Notes under the pieces: generated by a model
The model's database searches: none
What the model was told of the DNA's origin: nothing
The model's input: only the letters and a program-made list of their open reading frames with translations
Assembly (NCBI GenBank): GCA_963978905.1
Contig: OZ022256.1
Span: 35,946,001 to 36,010,000, forward strand
Direction: 5' to 3'
DNA length: 64,000 bases
Source: Trichostrongylus colubriformis
Lineage: Eukaryota > Nematoda > Chromadorea > Rhabditida > Trichostrongylidae
Program-made: the position numbers and the translations under genes
In this document: positions 1 to 11,639 of the stretch, piece by piece
Layout: every line of letters begins with the position of its first letter
How positions within the stretch are numbered: the first letter of the stretch is position 1

Positions 1-124
1 CAAACGCCAAGAACGGATGTCATATTCGTGATCAGCACCCTGAATAACCCCTAAAAGCGAAGTTTCAGCGAAAATTATTTTTTGACCCAACTCGCGGTGT
101 CTGGGGTAGTGATAGTGGAATAGT
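1..124. repeat. Right end of a family E foldback element
   Basis: The window opens inside a repeat. This stretch matches the right arm of the foldback at 58122-58836: shared blocks include the segment around 'atattcgtgatcagcacc', the 'aagtttcagcgaaaattatt' block, and the terminal 'atagtgcc'. Only one arm is inside the window. No coding potential is seen. Confidence 0.75.
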
Positions 125-483
125 GCCGCCGGCAGTACTCCAGTTTATAAGGACTTACGTCTTCACTGAGTAGATGTACTTTTCCGGCAGCTCGGATTTA
201 TTTCCCTCATGAACAGGAGAGTCTTCCCTTCCACTCATTCCTGAAGTAAGAGCATTTTTTAAATACAGATAAGAGCTCTAAGCACTTAATTTGACCACGT
301 TTCAGTAAAACAATATGTGACAAAGTACGATGTGAATCACCTCGTTATGAGGGGGTCGCTGGACACACCGCGAGAGTGACATCAAAGTTGTATGACGAGT
401 AGGTGCAAGGAAGCAAATCTAACATCACTACGAATGACGCAGAAAAAAAAAACAGAAGAGTAGTCTAGATTTAGCAACAACAC

Positions 484-724
484 TTACGGACGGGTGTAGG
501 TTGGGACACACGAATCTAGGCCGTGACCCTGTAACAGCCTGTGGCCTTTGACCTAAGCCTTAAATAATTCAGACAATTTGTTCATGTAAATCGTGTCCTC
601 CTTGCAAGTCTGGTCCGTTGTTTAGTCAAATTGTCTGAATTATTCATGTCACAGGGCAAAGGCCACAGGCTGTCACAGGGTCACGCCCTAGATTCGTGTG
701 TCCCAACCGTCACCCCTTACGGAC
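484..724. mobile_element. Palindromic MITE, hAT-like, with 8-bp target duplication
   Basis: A near-perfect inverted repeat runs from 492 to 716. The left arm reads gggtgtaggttgggacacac and the right arm is its reverse complement with few differences, so the arms could pair over about 60 bp. The 8-bp word ttacggac flanks it exactly on both sides (484-491 and 717-724), which fits the 8-bp target duplication of hAT transposons. The element has no open frame and would be non-autonomous. The superfamily is inferred from duplication length only. Confidence 0.75.
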
Positions 725-1139
725 GGGGGTAAGAGTTTCAAAAAGCATGATGTAGGGTTACATCAGCTGGTTCATACTGAGCGCTCATATATTGCACTCC
801 TTCATTAGGAGAGGACCCTCTAAAATGACTGGATACGCATCGATCATGAGAGTACGAAAATCAGCAGAACGAACAACTCAACTGATCCGATATTTCGACA
901 CCACCCTCTGATTGCGAGCTTTCTACGAAGATCAAATCTTTGTGAAGGTCTGGATACAAAATGACTGCTAGCATCCGCCCCATTAGATAATCAGTAAAAG
1001 CAATTGCAAACTCTCAAATTACGCGACCCTAAGGTTCGAAACTATGAACGCAGCTCTAATCATGCCTAGTGCCGTGATGTGCCAGAAGGAGCGCGCATAA
1101 CATGCGGGGGCTATGAATCAGCCATCTGAAAAAAGATGG

Positions 1140-1560
1140 TATAGGCCCCACGCATTCCCGGCTGTGGCTCCTCACCGCGCCAGTAGCAAATGCCGCGCGC
1201 TCTTTTCTAAGGCCGCTTTCAAACTTTTCGGCGGCAGAGTGGGGAGGTGCAGAGACGACGCAGGCGCGGCCTGAAGCCGCTTCAGCTCCGTAGCGCCGGC
1301 GGCAGCGCGTGGCTGCATGTCTTTGCGTTTCCGTCTATGCCAACCTGGCTCGCTGCATGTAAAGGCAGCTACGCCTGCCGGTGCAGCGTATGAAGGTGGG
1401 CTAATATTGCGACGCGGAGTATGCGGAATCTGTAACAACTCTACCTCCTGTCACTACCACTTGGAAAAGGGCTCCGCGAAAAAATCCACCAGCGCGCATG
1501 CGGCGCGTACTGGATGACATCACAGCCACCGCGCGGCGCGGCGGCAGGCGATGTCCTGCG
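1140..1560. other. GC-rich repeat-like stretch without a gene
   Basis: This stretch is richer in G and C than its surroundings and resembles the GC-rich repeats at 26290-26640, 56711-56889 and 63830-64000 in its runs of gcggc and ggcagc. The short open frames on both strands overlap each other and look like composition artefacts. Between 725 and 1139 I see nothing recognisable. Confidence 0.4.
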
Positions 1561-2750
1561 CTGCCATTGCACTTTAATGCGCTAAAACGAGAGTAACCCT
1601 GCTGCTAACTTACTGGTTTGGTGATACACCTAGGGCGAGCGCACCAAGCTATGGCACGGTTTATTACACATATGATTGTTAAGAAAGCTGGTCTTTTTTT
1701 TGTGTGGCCGTTTAGATTCTCCTTGACCTACGAATGTAGAAGCTTCAGAAGTTTACGTGTTCTACCGTCTAGTGTACCATGCGTGGTACACGGACTAGAA
1801 AAGGAGCAGCCGTCTTAAGACGTTGGCAAAGTAGCAGCAAGTTACCCTCTTGTAGCGCAATATCAGCAGCAGATGGCGAATACAAAACCAAAACGATCAG
1901 TCAAAGTAGAGTGAGAAAGGATTGGGTTTCTGGGATTCAGACGGTAGGTGCTCAGCACACAAATAGATACTTGCTGAGGAAGAATAAATTAATATGGAAG
2001 GAGCACGCAAATTAAGTAGAGAACAACAACTATTGCTATTTGAAGTTAGAACTTCTGATCCCAGCTTGCTAGATGTTTCTACAGTCACTATAAATTGTTC
2101 CTTAGAGCCACCTTCTATATAATCTAATCCCTTATCGACGAGTGATGTATGTAACCTGCTGTAAAGACCGGAATGACAATTTTTTCTACTCAAAAACTTG
2201 TTCGGGGCTAACGTTTATTGCCGAATTGCTTCCGTAGAAATTCTATTGTATACCCAGTAAAATACGAAGTGAGGGCTAACGGTGTGGAGGAGAATGTCGG
2301 TGTTTGACACAATACATCTTATCATTCGACGACGTAGAGTAGAGCGAAGAGTTATAATGGCGACTGGTATGCCGATCTGCCTCTCCGCTCCGAAAAAAAG
2401 CGCTATGAATCGATTTCGCGCTGAGTCACCCGATAAGAGGCACTGCCGTTTTCAACGTAACGTTGAAATGGCTCCCACCTCCACAAATTTCAAGTACTTT
2501 GCCATTGCATAACGAATGACACATCTGTTTACTGGGAATAAGATATTGCTCAAGCATTGTGGACCGTTAATGCTACAGCAACCCCCACAATCAAAGGGTA
2601 GGAACATATGAGCACTGAATTTGACTTGGGCTGGTCGGTGCTCTGTGGAACTACAGGGTAGAAGTGGTTCATCGATCTCAAGCTCCTAACTTTAATCGAA
2701 CCAGGTAACCACACTTCCCTGGCTCACCATCACTTCTTCGTATAGTTATC
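1560..2750. other. Non-coding stretch, nothing recognised
   Basis: Only short, mutually overlapping open frames are present. I see no repeat pair, exon with credible splice sites, or RNA gene. Confidence 0.5.
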
Positions 2751-2809
2751 ACCCTTTGATTTTTTATACTGGTTTTGTTGGGATGTGGGTGCAATGTGGC
2801 GGTCTGGGG

Positions 2810-3082
2810 TGGGGGTCGCTAGGTCGAATTCCGCGCACCGCCTGCGGCGAGCGGCGCGGCAAGTACGAGCCGTTTGGAATTCCGATAAAGATGAGCTGGT
2901 CCCGTGAGGGTCCTTTAAAGGTAGGGGAACTCCCGAAGCTTTTATCTTGCAATCTTTCAAGGTCCCATACGGTACCAGCCCATTGCGTCTTGAGCGGAAT
3001 TCCCAACAGCTCGTATGACGGCGCCGCGAGTGCGACGCGGCAAGCGGAAATTCGACCTAGCGACCCCTACTCGGCGGTCTGA
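2810..3082. repeat. Foldback repeat, GC-rich arms
   Basis: The left part (gggtcgctaggtcgaattcc onward) and the right part (up to aattcgacctagcgacccc) are reverse complements, and both contain a ggcgagcggcg or cgccgcgagtgcgacg segment. The middle is not palindromic. A single arm of the same family recurs at about 32895-32970, next to the right LTR of the BEL/Pao element. The open frames on both strands reflect the palindrome rather than genes. Confidence 0.65.
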
Positions 3083-3329
3083 AGTGCCCCTTCCCCATAA
3101 CCACATGGCATCGAATAGTCACCGAAAAGTCCCTGTCAGCTAGTGAGTGTACTGACTCCGCATTCGCTACTGTTACAAACGGAAATTGAGGTAATGGTCA
3201 GGACAAATAAGAAAGGACTTTTAAGAAGTGTACTACATTGAAAAAGTGTTTGGCTGTTCATTTCACCTCGACTCAAACCGTGCATCACCGGCAAACTCTT
3301 TGTCCCCAGTGAAAGGCTTCTTCCTTCAA

Positions 3330-4545
3330 GGTAGCTGCTAACGATAACATAACGAATGAAAAATGGGACTAGGAGGTCGAAGTTTAGCCAAAAATCAGGA
3401 TTTTCCATCAAAGCTGATCTTCGTAAAATACGAGAGTATTTTATGGAATGCCCCTCTCCCCATATGTCCAAGAAGAATAGAATCAGTGACCTCTTTGAGG
3501 GGAGGAGAAATGAGACGAGAGACGACCAGAGCAGGATCGCTCAAAAGAATGCAGACTTCATCGACTATCTCGTCTCTCCGCATTTTATGGCACTGACTGA
3601 TAGTCCAAAAGTCGTATTGGTCCTTATTCATATTGTCTCTAAAAAGTTGTCTGGATCAAGCTAAGCCTGGCTAGCCTCTATACTAATTCTATAACTACAG
3701 AGCTGTTCGAGAATCGTAAGAACTACTGTAACGTCGTTGGAAAAGTCTGTGGCGCAGATATCTCGGGCCGGTGAAAAAGTGGTCTATCCCTGGCAACATG
3801 CCCAAAGCTTGAATAGATAGCCTGTCTACCACCTTCTGAAATGAGTGTATGCACCTGGTATTCAACCTCGGTACCCTCAAGGTAGCCCTAACGACAACAT
3901 AACGAATGGAAGATGGGGACAAGGAGATCCGAGTTTAGCCAAAAAGCAGGATTTTCCATTAAGCTGATCTTCGTGAAATACGAGAGTAACGTATGGAGTG
4001 GGCCCTCTCCCTATATGCCTAAAAAGGATCGAATCAGTGACCTCTTTGAGGAGAAGAAAATTGAGACGAGCAGAGCAGGATCGCTGCGGAGGAATGCAGA
4101 CTTCATTGACTATCTCGTCTCTCCGCATTTTTATAGCACTGACTAATAGTCTCGCTGGTGCAACTAATCGCAAACACATTGGTCCGACAGAGTTCCGCGA
4201 GATGGCGCAAAAGGCTAATGTGCGAACGATTTCTTCATGATGAAGTTTTTCTAGAAAAGTTTCACCAACAGACCAAACTCTGAATCGTAACCATCCTTGC
4301 TCATATTCTCTCTAAAAAATGTCTGGGACAAGCTGAGCCTGGTTTGCCTTCAACTAAATGGGTAACTACAAGGCTGTTCGAGAATCGTAAGCTACTGTAA
4401 CGTCGTTGGAAAAGTCTGCGATGTAGATACCTCGGACTGGTGAAAAAGTGGTCGTTCCCTAGCAACAATGGCCAGAGCTTGAGTAGATAGCCTGTCTACT
4501 ACCCTCTGAAATGAGTACGAGCACCTGGTACTCAACGTTTTCTGC
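3330..4545. repeat. Two-copy tandem duplication, about 550 bp per unit
   Basis: Copy 1 (about 3330-3870) and copy 2 (about 3880-4545) line up over their whole length. Shared landmarks in the same order include taacataacgaatg, gatcttcgt, cagtgacctctttgagg, gactatctcgtctctccgca, gctgttcgagaatcgtaag and ctgaaatgagt. Copy 2 has an extra block of roughly 80 bp near 4160-4260. Small open frames in the two copies are partly alike (both contain NADFIDYLVSPHF), but they do not stay open across the unit and start context is lacking, so I do not call a gene. Confidence 0.8.
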
Positions 4546-4559
4546 AAAAATGAGAAGCT

Positions 4560-5270
4560 GATTTAAATGCGGGAGCACTCATTGTCGCGCTGTCCATCAG
4601 TTTAGACACGCAATGTATATTTTTACCTAAGCCTTAATAGAGAGCGGTAGGGGCTTCAAGAGTTATGCTAAAAGCCACGGAAAAAACAGCTCTTAATTAA
4701 GGCCGATCACAAGAGCTCTCGCCCCACCAAAAAGAATGTACGACAAGACTGCATCAAAACCAATCCAAACTTTAAGATATTTCCCTACTCACACTGAGAT
4801 TCAAAGCGGAGAAAGGACGATATATGGAATTGCCAGGCAACCGGTCACAGCAGTATGAAAAGAATGCCGTCACCAGCGCATAGCTCGCCGAAGTCCCGCC
4901 CCTTGGCGCAGATTTCGCAAAATTGTGCAACACTTTCGCAATACATTACGAAAGACGACGAATTGTACGAGCCTGCTACAGCGATGTTTGGTCTCATGAT
5001 CCGGGCTGAGACCTCATTAGTATCGCAAAGGTCTCATTGGGCAAATGTAGCAATGCAAATTCCCTGAACAATCAAAAGGAGAGGTCAGCATGGACAGCTG
5101 TGTCACGGGTTTTGATGTGGGTGTAAACATTGAAAAAGCGAGTGTTTTCCGTTATGTGGTATGTATAGCGTGTACTCGGTTCTTTTCAAGGACATAGGCC
5201 CTACCCAATACATACGGTAACCTCGCAGCTTAATACGCACGGTCCTGGCCAAAACAATTGAGCACATCAC
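4560..5270. other. Non-coding stretch, nothing recognised
   Basis: No exon, repeat partner or RNA gene could be supported here. Confidence 0.4.
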
Positions 5271-5379
5271 TGACAAACTTCAACTTCAATCAATTTAGCC
5301 CTACCCATTTCACGTCGTTGCATGTTCAACCACAACTATGAAAGGGACGTTAGCATGGTTATTGCTCATTACGGCAGTC

Positions 5380-5940
5380 CGTCCCACGTACCTTGTGGCC
5401 TCGCTCAACTTTAAGGGTGGTCTTGAATGCCTTACCGAAACTTATCAACCGTTATCAGTTTAGATCACCCACCGCTGATGTGCCCGTCCCACCTTTCAAA
5501 ACACATTTGAGTGCCGGCGCTCTAGCATCAACCTGAATGGAGAAACGGATTTAACGTCATTCGCCTTTTGAGGCTCCTTATCGAATCTTATCAATCATTA
5601 TCGATTTGGATCACTCACCATCGGAGTCCTCGTCCCACCACTCAAAACACTTACTAGTGTCGACGCTCTAGGATAAACCCGAAACGCAAAATGACTTTGG
5701 TGACATCCGCCTTCAGACGCTCCTTATCAGCCCTAATCAGCTGCTACCACTTTTGGTTCACTACTGCTGTGGTTCCCTTAGCACCCCCTATATCACTTGT
5801 GAAATACAGGGTCCCAGCTTCGCTGCTACTCGAGATATTAATTTCGTGACAAACGGACACACACAAACACACACGGGCAGACAGTAGGACATACACGGAC
5901 TTAGATATAGTAGGATATTATAAATAATGTATAATAAAGT
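5380..5940. repeat. Degenerate tandem repeat (~115-bp unit) with CA-rich tail
   Basis: Units beginning near 5440, 5575 and 5715 share 'ttatcaaccgttatcagttt'-like and 'gatcacccaccgctgatg'-like segments, followed by a cccgtcccacc block. The last unit runs into a tail of cacacaaacacacac and tatagtaggatattataa. The same unit recurs in the opposite orientation at 33290-33720 and again at 38430-38740. It behaves as a dispersed minisatellite-like repeat and does not code. Confidence 0.6.
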
Positions 5941-5959
5941 TTATTTACCCAGGTTTTAG

Positions 5960-6540
5960 GCAACGTCCACAACTTGAGCCCCGGCAGAAGCATCCTTTAT
6001 CGGACAATGGCCTTTGGCGAGTGTTCAAAATTTGCGATCGTGTCTGTGTTTTGCAATAGGCGATTAGAAGACCAGGCAATCTGACAATTAGCGGTAACGA
6101 AAAGGTACGCATTGATCCGGCGATCAGGCGAAAAGGTAAAATAGGTGTCGATTAGATGAATGACCTGAACACCTTAAGGATACTTTCCTTTTTTTCCATG
6201 ATTACTTGATCGCTTGCTATTATCAATGACACAGAGGTGAAGGCTCATTTCATGCAAGCATTCTTCTAGAAGAGGTATGCCTTATTTCTTTCATTTTACA
6301 CCTATTTTAGCTAAGCGGTGTACCTCGAGTGTCACATAGCAACTGAAGAGTGGACTACGCATGAAATATTCCGGAAAGGAGTAACTCAGCGATGGTTCAG
6401 CAAAGTTAGGCGTACAGTTTTGCTGCATCACACTTATGCGGTTGAAAGTGCCATCTATTGGTCATAGTAAGGGGAGTTATGCGGCTGCACCATATGATGG
6501 TAGGCTCTACTATACGTTTCCGACCTTCTGAGCTCATCAT
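5960..6540. other. Non-coding stretch, nothing recognised
   Basis: No supported gene or repeat partner is visible. Confidence 0.4.
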
Positions 6541-6545
6541 ACAGC

Positions 6546-6994
6546 TTAAAGGCGCACCTGTGAGAGCAATCGCGCGAGTTACAGGATGTAGAGGCTCTGG
6601 TTTACCCAATAGTGAAGGAAAATGCATCGGAACCCCTCGAAACCACCAAAAATAAAGCTCCCTGCCCTTAGTCCTCGTACGAGTATTGAAGATTATAGAA
6701 GAGCTTTTCCTCGATAGTATCGAGCAAAATGCTACGATATCACCCGTTCTTCCCTGTTGAAGCTACCTTCGATATTGATATCACTGCCTTATCTTGTCTT
6801 ATCGCAAGTTTCCCTCTCGTCTATGCCGGGTGTGATTCGGCTCGGTGAACTCAACTCGACTCAGGTTGACCAGGCCGTGAGCGGCGAGGGTGAGGCGTGG
6901 CGCCTCGAAAAGGGTGCAATCTTACAAGTATCCAAAGGACTACCAGCCTTGAGAAGGTAAGGACCACTTTGATTATCGCTTGGTGTGCCTTTAA
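6546..6994. mobile_element. TTAA-flanked MITE family B, copy 1
   Basis: The element runs between TTAA tetranucleotides (6546-6549 and 6991-6994). Its inward termini are aggcgcacctgtgagagc and, as reverse complement of the right end, aggcacaccaagcgataatc. A second copy lies at 13081-13541 in the opposite orientation. TTAA target duplication is the signature of piggyBac-type insertion, but the termini start with AGGC rather than the CCC usual for that superfamily, so assignment is tentative. It shares its right TTAA with the family A copy that follows. Confidence 0.7.
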
Positions 6995-7538
6995 AGACAG
7001 TGTTTGGGATAATGTGGGTTACAGGGAATCCCATAAGGAGGCACTGAGTGAAAAACTACGGGTCTGGAAGGCATATGCATGGCGAAATCCCCCGCGGAAG
7101 GCGCCCTCTTGAGCTGTGGCGGAGGCGGCCTCGTCAGGACAAGCCGCCTTGGACAAGGACAGCCCGCCTCCAGGCGACGTGATTAGTGGTTGGTCACGGT
7201 ATAGTTGGTCAAGAAGATCGGCAGGATTGAAAGTATCGCAGCGCGCTTTCTCACTTTTAGCTTGAAGCTCACTACATGAGAATAGATGCTGTCGTATTTC
7301 CGAACATCCCTTCATGTTTACGTCTTGGCAATGCCAATGGAAAACATGTGTGGACTACCCGCCTCTGGACTGAAAGGTCGTCCGCGCCTAGAACCAACGG
7401 TGGGGATGGGTCCTATTTCTCGGGTATTTGGCCATTTCCATCCGTTTTTTCTCCACTGTCCTGTTAGTAGGCATCTCGGCTTTCATATTTACTACTTCTT
7501 TCACTTTTCGTCCGGATTTTCCCGAAAGCTGCCTTTAA
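6991..7538. mobile_element. TTAA-flanked MITE family A, copy 1
   Basis: This 548-bp element starts ttaaagacagtgtttggg and ends gaaagctgcctttaa, so both ends have TTAA and about 12-15 bp of imperfect inverted repeat. It aligns over its length with 14336-14915, 61851-62388 and the reverse of 60732-61277. Shared landmarks include cttttagcttgaagctcact, gctgtcgtatttcc, cgcctctggactgaaaggtc and cactgtcctgtta. No transposase is encoded. Confidence 0.8.
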
Positions 7539-7850
7539 TGAGCCTGACGTGGTAAAACACTGCAATCGTTCCATATTATTATCATACTCTTAACTATCCA
7601 CTCTTTGATCGGTCCAATCCAACGACACCGCCCCTTCGGCAACCCAAATACTTGCTACTTGTATGTCATCCCTGTGTGCTAATACCTAGTGCGACGTCAG
7701 GGGTGTATATCGCTAGGACAGAAACGTCGCGTGGCCGTGTTCGGCACGCGACGGGATGGTGCTAGCTATGCGCGCCGTATTGGCTGGGTCTTGAAGCGAT
7801 GACAGTGCTCTACGCCTCATTCTACGCGTAATCGCTTCAGGACTCAACTA

Positions 7851-8754
7851 TTAGGTTGGCTGATAAATTCCTGGACACTTCAAGACGTTTTTTTATTTTA
7901 TAACTTTATTTTGGAACAACTTATAATCAATCAGCAATATATTCACCGCCATTATCACTTACCTTCTGCCATCGCTCTGGCAACCTTGCAATTCCATTCA
8001 TCCAGAACTGTGCAGACTGAGACGCCATAAAGTCGTTGACCGCGATTTTGAAGTCCTCCTCTTTTTTTGAGCTGTTCGTCCATCTTATATCTTTTGAGAG
8101 GGGAGAATAAATGGTAATCAGATGGGGCGAGGTACCGGGAATATGGTGGGTGCGGCAAAACCTTCCACTCTAAAGCCGACAAAGTATCTCGAGTGATCTT
8201 CGCTACACCTCGCCTGTTTCTTGCTGTCAGACAGCACGTGGGGTGTCCATTTGGACAAACTTTCCTGTATCCCAAGCGAGCGAGACGCAGTTCGACTGTC
8301 TGGTGTGTGCATCCAAGCATCTGAGACAACTGTCTTGTGCTGGCCGCTGGGTTCTTCTGAACTGCTTGCACGAGGCGCGGGTCGTCGAATTCAACAGGGC
8401 GTCAAGTGTGTTGTTGGTTGGCCAGGCTCGTATCCCCAGATTGAAAGCGTTCGAACCAAACATGAACGGTGGACATGGAAGTAGCTTGTGGCCCGAACCC
8501 AGCGTTGATGTTTTCGGTCGCCTCCCTCGTAGAACTTCCACGGCGGAACTCGTACAAGTAGAGCGTCCGGGGAACTACCTTTTTCATTTTACACAGAAAT
8601 GATCTTCTAGACAAGCTCCGGCCCTTATATACCTATGTGGTGGAACATTCGAAAACACTGTTCAACAGGGCCGAACATGAAAAGATGAGCTGTCAAGCGA
8701 CGCATTATAGATCAAAATGTTTTGAAGTGTCCAGGAAATTATCAGCCAACCTAA
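7851..8754 (-). mobile_element. Mariner deletion derivative, irritans-like ends
   Basis: The 904-bp element has about 30-bp inverted termini (ttaggttggctgataaattc at the left, the same with one change at the right) flanked by TA on both sides. The terminus resembles the irritans-group mariners known from hookworms and insects. The length is about 370 bp short of a full mariner. It sits in the centre of the palindromic MITE 7701-8837, so it arrived later than that element. Confidence 0.85.
7955..8614 (-). pseudogene. Broken mariner transposase with first two catalytic Asp deleted
   Basis: Transposase-like sequence runs on the minus strand from an N-terminal DNA-binding piece (SRRSFLCKMKKVVPRTLYLY, with GDTSLANQQHT after it) through a second helix-turn-helix (STRQLSQMLGCTHQTVELRL) to the C-terminal catalytic motif PHPPYSRYLAPSDYHLF. 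Between the second DNA-binding part and the last motif an internal deletion removes the regions that should carry the first and second aspartates of the DD34D triad. Only the third Asp remains. At least one frame change separates the two halves. It cannot encode an active enzyme but keeps both ends needed for mobilisation in trans. Confidence 0.8.
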
Positions 8755-8889
8755 TAATACGGCGCGCATAGCTCGCACCATCCCATCGCGTGCCGAACAC
8801 GGCCACGCGACGTTTCTGTCCTAGCGATATACACCCCGGCGTCAGCACACCGCAAATGGGGGTAGTGTACGAAATAGATGTATATGTAA

Positions 8890-9130
8890 GTGGGAGGAGC
8901 CATCACTGCAATAACATTGTCTCACAGTGATCTCCACCCCCATCGGTTTGTCCCTATTCAAAGCGGTTGGTTTGCCCTATCATTTCCATATCACCATCGC
9001 TCACTTGCGGACGAAAGACATGACGCCAGAAACACCGACGAACAGAGACACAAACTTCGAGGTTTATGTAATGGAATCGGTCTGGAAGGTGATTCATCCA
9101 CTCCATCTCAGTTTACGATAGCTTGGTGAT
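8890..9130. repeat. Dispersed repeat, copy also at 58930-59130
   Basis: Shared order of landmarks with 58930-59130: an 'aggagcc/aggaggctatcac' start, a 'ccacccccatcggtttgtccc' type block, gtttgccctatcatt, 'cttgcggacgaaagacatgac' and a gacgaacag/accgacaaacc block. Both copies are short, diverged and non-coding. No terminal structure was found. Confidence 0.45.
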
Positions 9131-9507
9131 TCCCACGTGTTCTGATTCCACGGATTGTGAATTTAGTAAACGTTCATGAAAGCCTTATAGTGGAATGATG
9201 GCAAGGAGTTTAGCGCTCAAGACCATTATTTTGTTTGCAATGTAAACATAATGAAAAAGTAAACATAATGAAATAAAAGGCAGACTGATTTATCGAATGT
9301 TCCTTCAAAGACTCGTTAGACAATTAGCAACTCATCGTGCTGGTCGTCGGAAGTCTTCCAGTAGGCGAAAACGACTTCAACCGTTGCTTCAGTCGCCGAT
9401 CAGAGAGAATCAAAAGGCTGAAGTGCTTGAAACAGTGACTAATGGAAGTATTCACAGCAAAGCTGGCAAGTCACTGAACCACCTTGTTCCAATCGATGAG
9501 GCAGTAA

Positions 9508-10541
9508 TATTGGGTCATTTCATAAGTGACGTCGTTTTTTTCAAACGAATTTTCTGATAGATCCACAAGTTTGTGCGGCATTTTACACATCGTTCGAGAG
9601 CGAGTTTTCTGCTCTACAATATGGTTTATACAATTTTTGGACATGTTAAATGTAGGCCGATTTTTAGGCTGGCAAAGGAGTGGGTCCAATTGACAAGAAT
9701 TGACAAAACCGGCAATTAATTAAAACACTATATTTCACTTTAGGAAAATCGACCAATCATGTGTGCCGTACTCGGCCTCGAACTCTCCTACAATTTCCAG
9801 CAATTGTATAATCGATTACTCACGTCGTTATTCTTCTAAATTCCTTTTTTCAAAAGCACTCAATTTGTTCAAAAGAAAATTTTTCGTTTAAAATTTCTTG
9901 CTCAGCATTGCTTCAGAGATCATTTAAAAGGGTTTTCTCTGCTTTATCAAAAATCTGTTTTGATTTGGTTTTGGATGCGTTTCAGATTGGATTCAAAACC
10001 ATGTCATAGGGGCCCAAAAGATATTATTTCACACTTTATTTTTTCAATAGATATTCAAGGAATCCGCTAAATTATGCTTCCCCATCACTGCCCATTACCT
10101 CGACTTGACGTTTCACCACTATTTGAACCAAATGATTGAGAAAATTTTCTTGCCCTGGTTCGAAGAAATAGCCAAAATCACCGAGTTGTGGCGGAAAAAC
10201 CGAAGTTGGAAAACGCGCGAGGCCACCTCTCAAGTAATCGGTTGGTGGAACTTATGGAAGAGGTGGGGCTGAGTACGAGACACATGATTCATCACTTATT
10301 CCAAAGTAAAAGGTAGTGTTTTAATTAATTGCCGGTTTGGTCAAATCTTGTCGACTAAGTCAACCGTTTTGCCAGCCTGAAATCGGCTCCATTATGAGGG
10401 ACAGAAAAAAACTAAACATCTCCTTTTGTAGAGCAGGAAAATGTCTTCCGTATGATATACGAAATGCCACACAAACCTGCAACTTTCGAGAAAAAAATTT
10501 CGCTCGAAAAAAAGCGACACTACTTATGGAATGACCCAATA
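9508..10541. mobile_element. Long-TIR mariner-like MITE, copy 1
   Basis: The element starts ttgggtcatttcataagt (9510) and ends acttatggaatgacccaa (10539), flanked by TA on both sides. The arms remain recognisably complementary for about 200 bp, including the inner block ccggcaattaattaaaacac and its complement near 10320. A second copy is at 45405-46669. The TA duplication and terminus suggest mobilisation by a mariner/Tc1-type transposase. No transposase is encoded. Confidence 0.7.
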
Positions 10542-10559
10542 CAACACGATGAGCATCAC

Positions 10560-11630
10560 TCTACCATCACGTTTGTTGCACCCTGCAATAAATGTTCACC
10601 GGGACTTCCAAGTTGAATGTGGCTGCCGTCTTATAGAGCTCATCGCGCGCCTCTCACGGCCTTTTTCATCATACAAAGCGTCGTAGTAATTATCCTTTCG
10701 AATATATGTACATTGGATGCGTGCTAATGCAATGAGAGAGGGGAGGAGAATCCCACTACACTGACCTCTTGCCATATTTTTGCTTGAGCCCCAGGAGAAG
10801 CAAGGAACCCCTTTACTCGTTTTCTAGTGAGGCTTGAGCCTCAAGAGCCCAAAATGAGTGTCCAGATTGACACTTTTTTTGCTTAGGTAATCGACACTTG
10901 ATAAGATGCTCCATTTAGTGCGATAGAACTAGCCAAACGCTTTTAAAGGCGCGATAATATGAGTGCCATGGTTCCATCTAACGTATAGCCCCTTCCACAA
11001 CGGCAAAGAGGGTGCCATCATCGCGGCCGGTCGAGTTGACAGCATTCAGAGAGATCCCTAACCTATTTTCTATAGAAAAAAGTCACTAATAAAAATCAGT
11101 TTGTCATCAACAGAAGTTAGAGTATTCTAATTGTCTTCGATGCTCGGCAATTGTGACATTCAAACACTAGCAGTATAAGTTGCAAAACAAAATTCTCTTC
11201 CCTTCCGCAGCTCTCTTTTTTGATCTGACAGTTTTCCAATCTCTTTGCATTATTGCTTCGATCTAAAACAGTAACACATGAATAATTACTACGTTGCTGG
11301 GCAAGCAAAGAGTAAAGTGAATCCCTAATTGATGACGATACCGTTGAAAAGCACTTATAGAAGCCCCGTCACAAACATCTTTCTTTAAAGCTCTGTCGGT
11401 TCATCAGGAAAGGTAGGCATCATATGCCCGCGGGAAGCCGAGCTTGATAGCTCCCATAAGCGCCTTTGAAACTGCAGGGTCAGGCCCTGCCAAAGAATCC
11501 ATAACGGGCGATCGTATTTTGGGCTGAAAGGGATTTTCGTACCCTTATGCTTGCCATGGGGCGAGCGAGATTTGCGCGCGAGTTGACTACCCTCGTAGGG
11601 AATCGCCTGTAATCGCGTGGGCGGCCACCG
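10560..11630. other. Non-coding stretch, nothing recognised
   Basis: A short hairpin-like repeat (gcttgagccccaggagaagc and gaggcttgagcctcaagag, about 10778-10850) is the only local structure noticed. No exon or transposon ends are supported. Confidence 0.4.
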
Positions 11631-11639
11631 TATGTACAG

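Larger units (their letters stand above)
7701..8837. mobile_element. Palindromic MITE (MULE-like ends), copy 1, split by a mariner
   Basis: The arms ggggtgtatatcgctaggac and gtcctagcgatatacacccc are exact reverse complements, and the similarity continues inward through cgtcgcgtggccgtgttcggc and the gctatgcgcgccgtat block. The intact copy at 56407-56633 shows the original layout. Here the centre is interrupted at a TA by the mariner 7851-8754. The flanks gcgacgtcag and ccggcgtcag (8 of 10 matching) look like a decayed 10-bp target duplication. Confidence 0.75.

Noticed and set aside
9297..9557. 86-codon plus-strand open frame rich in Arg/Ser
   Set aside because: It runs into the terminus of a mariner-like MITE and shows no domain or splice signal.
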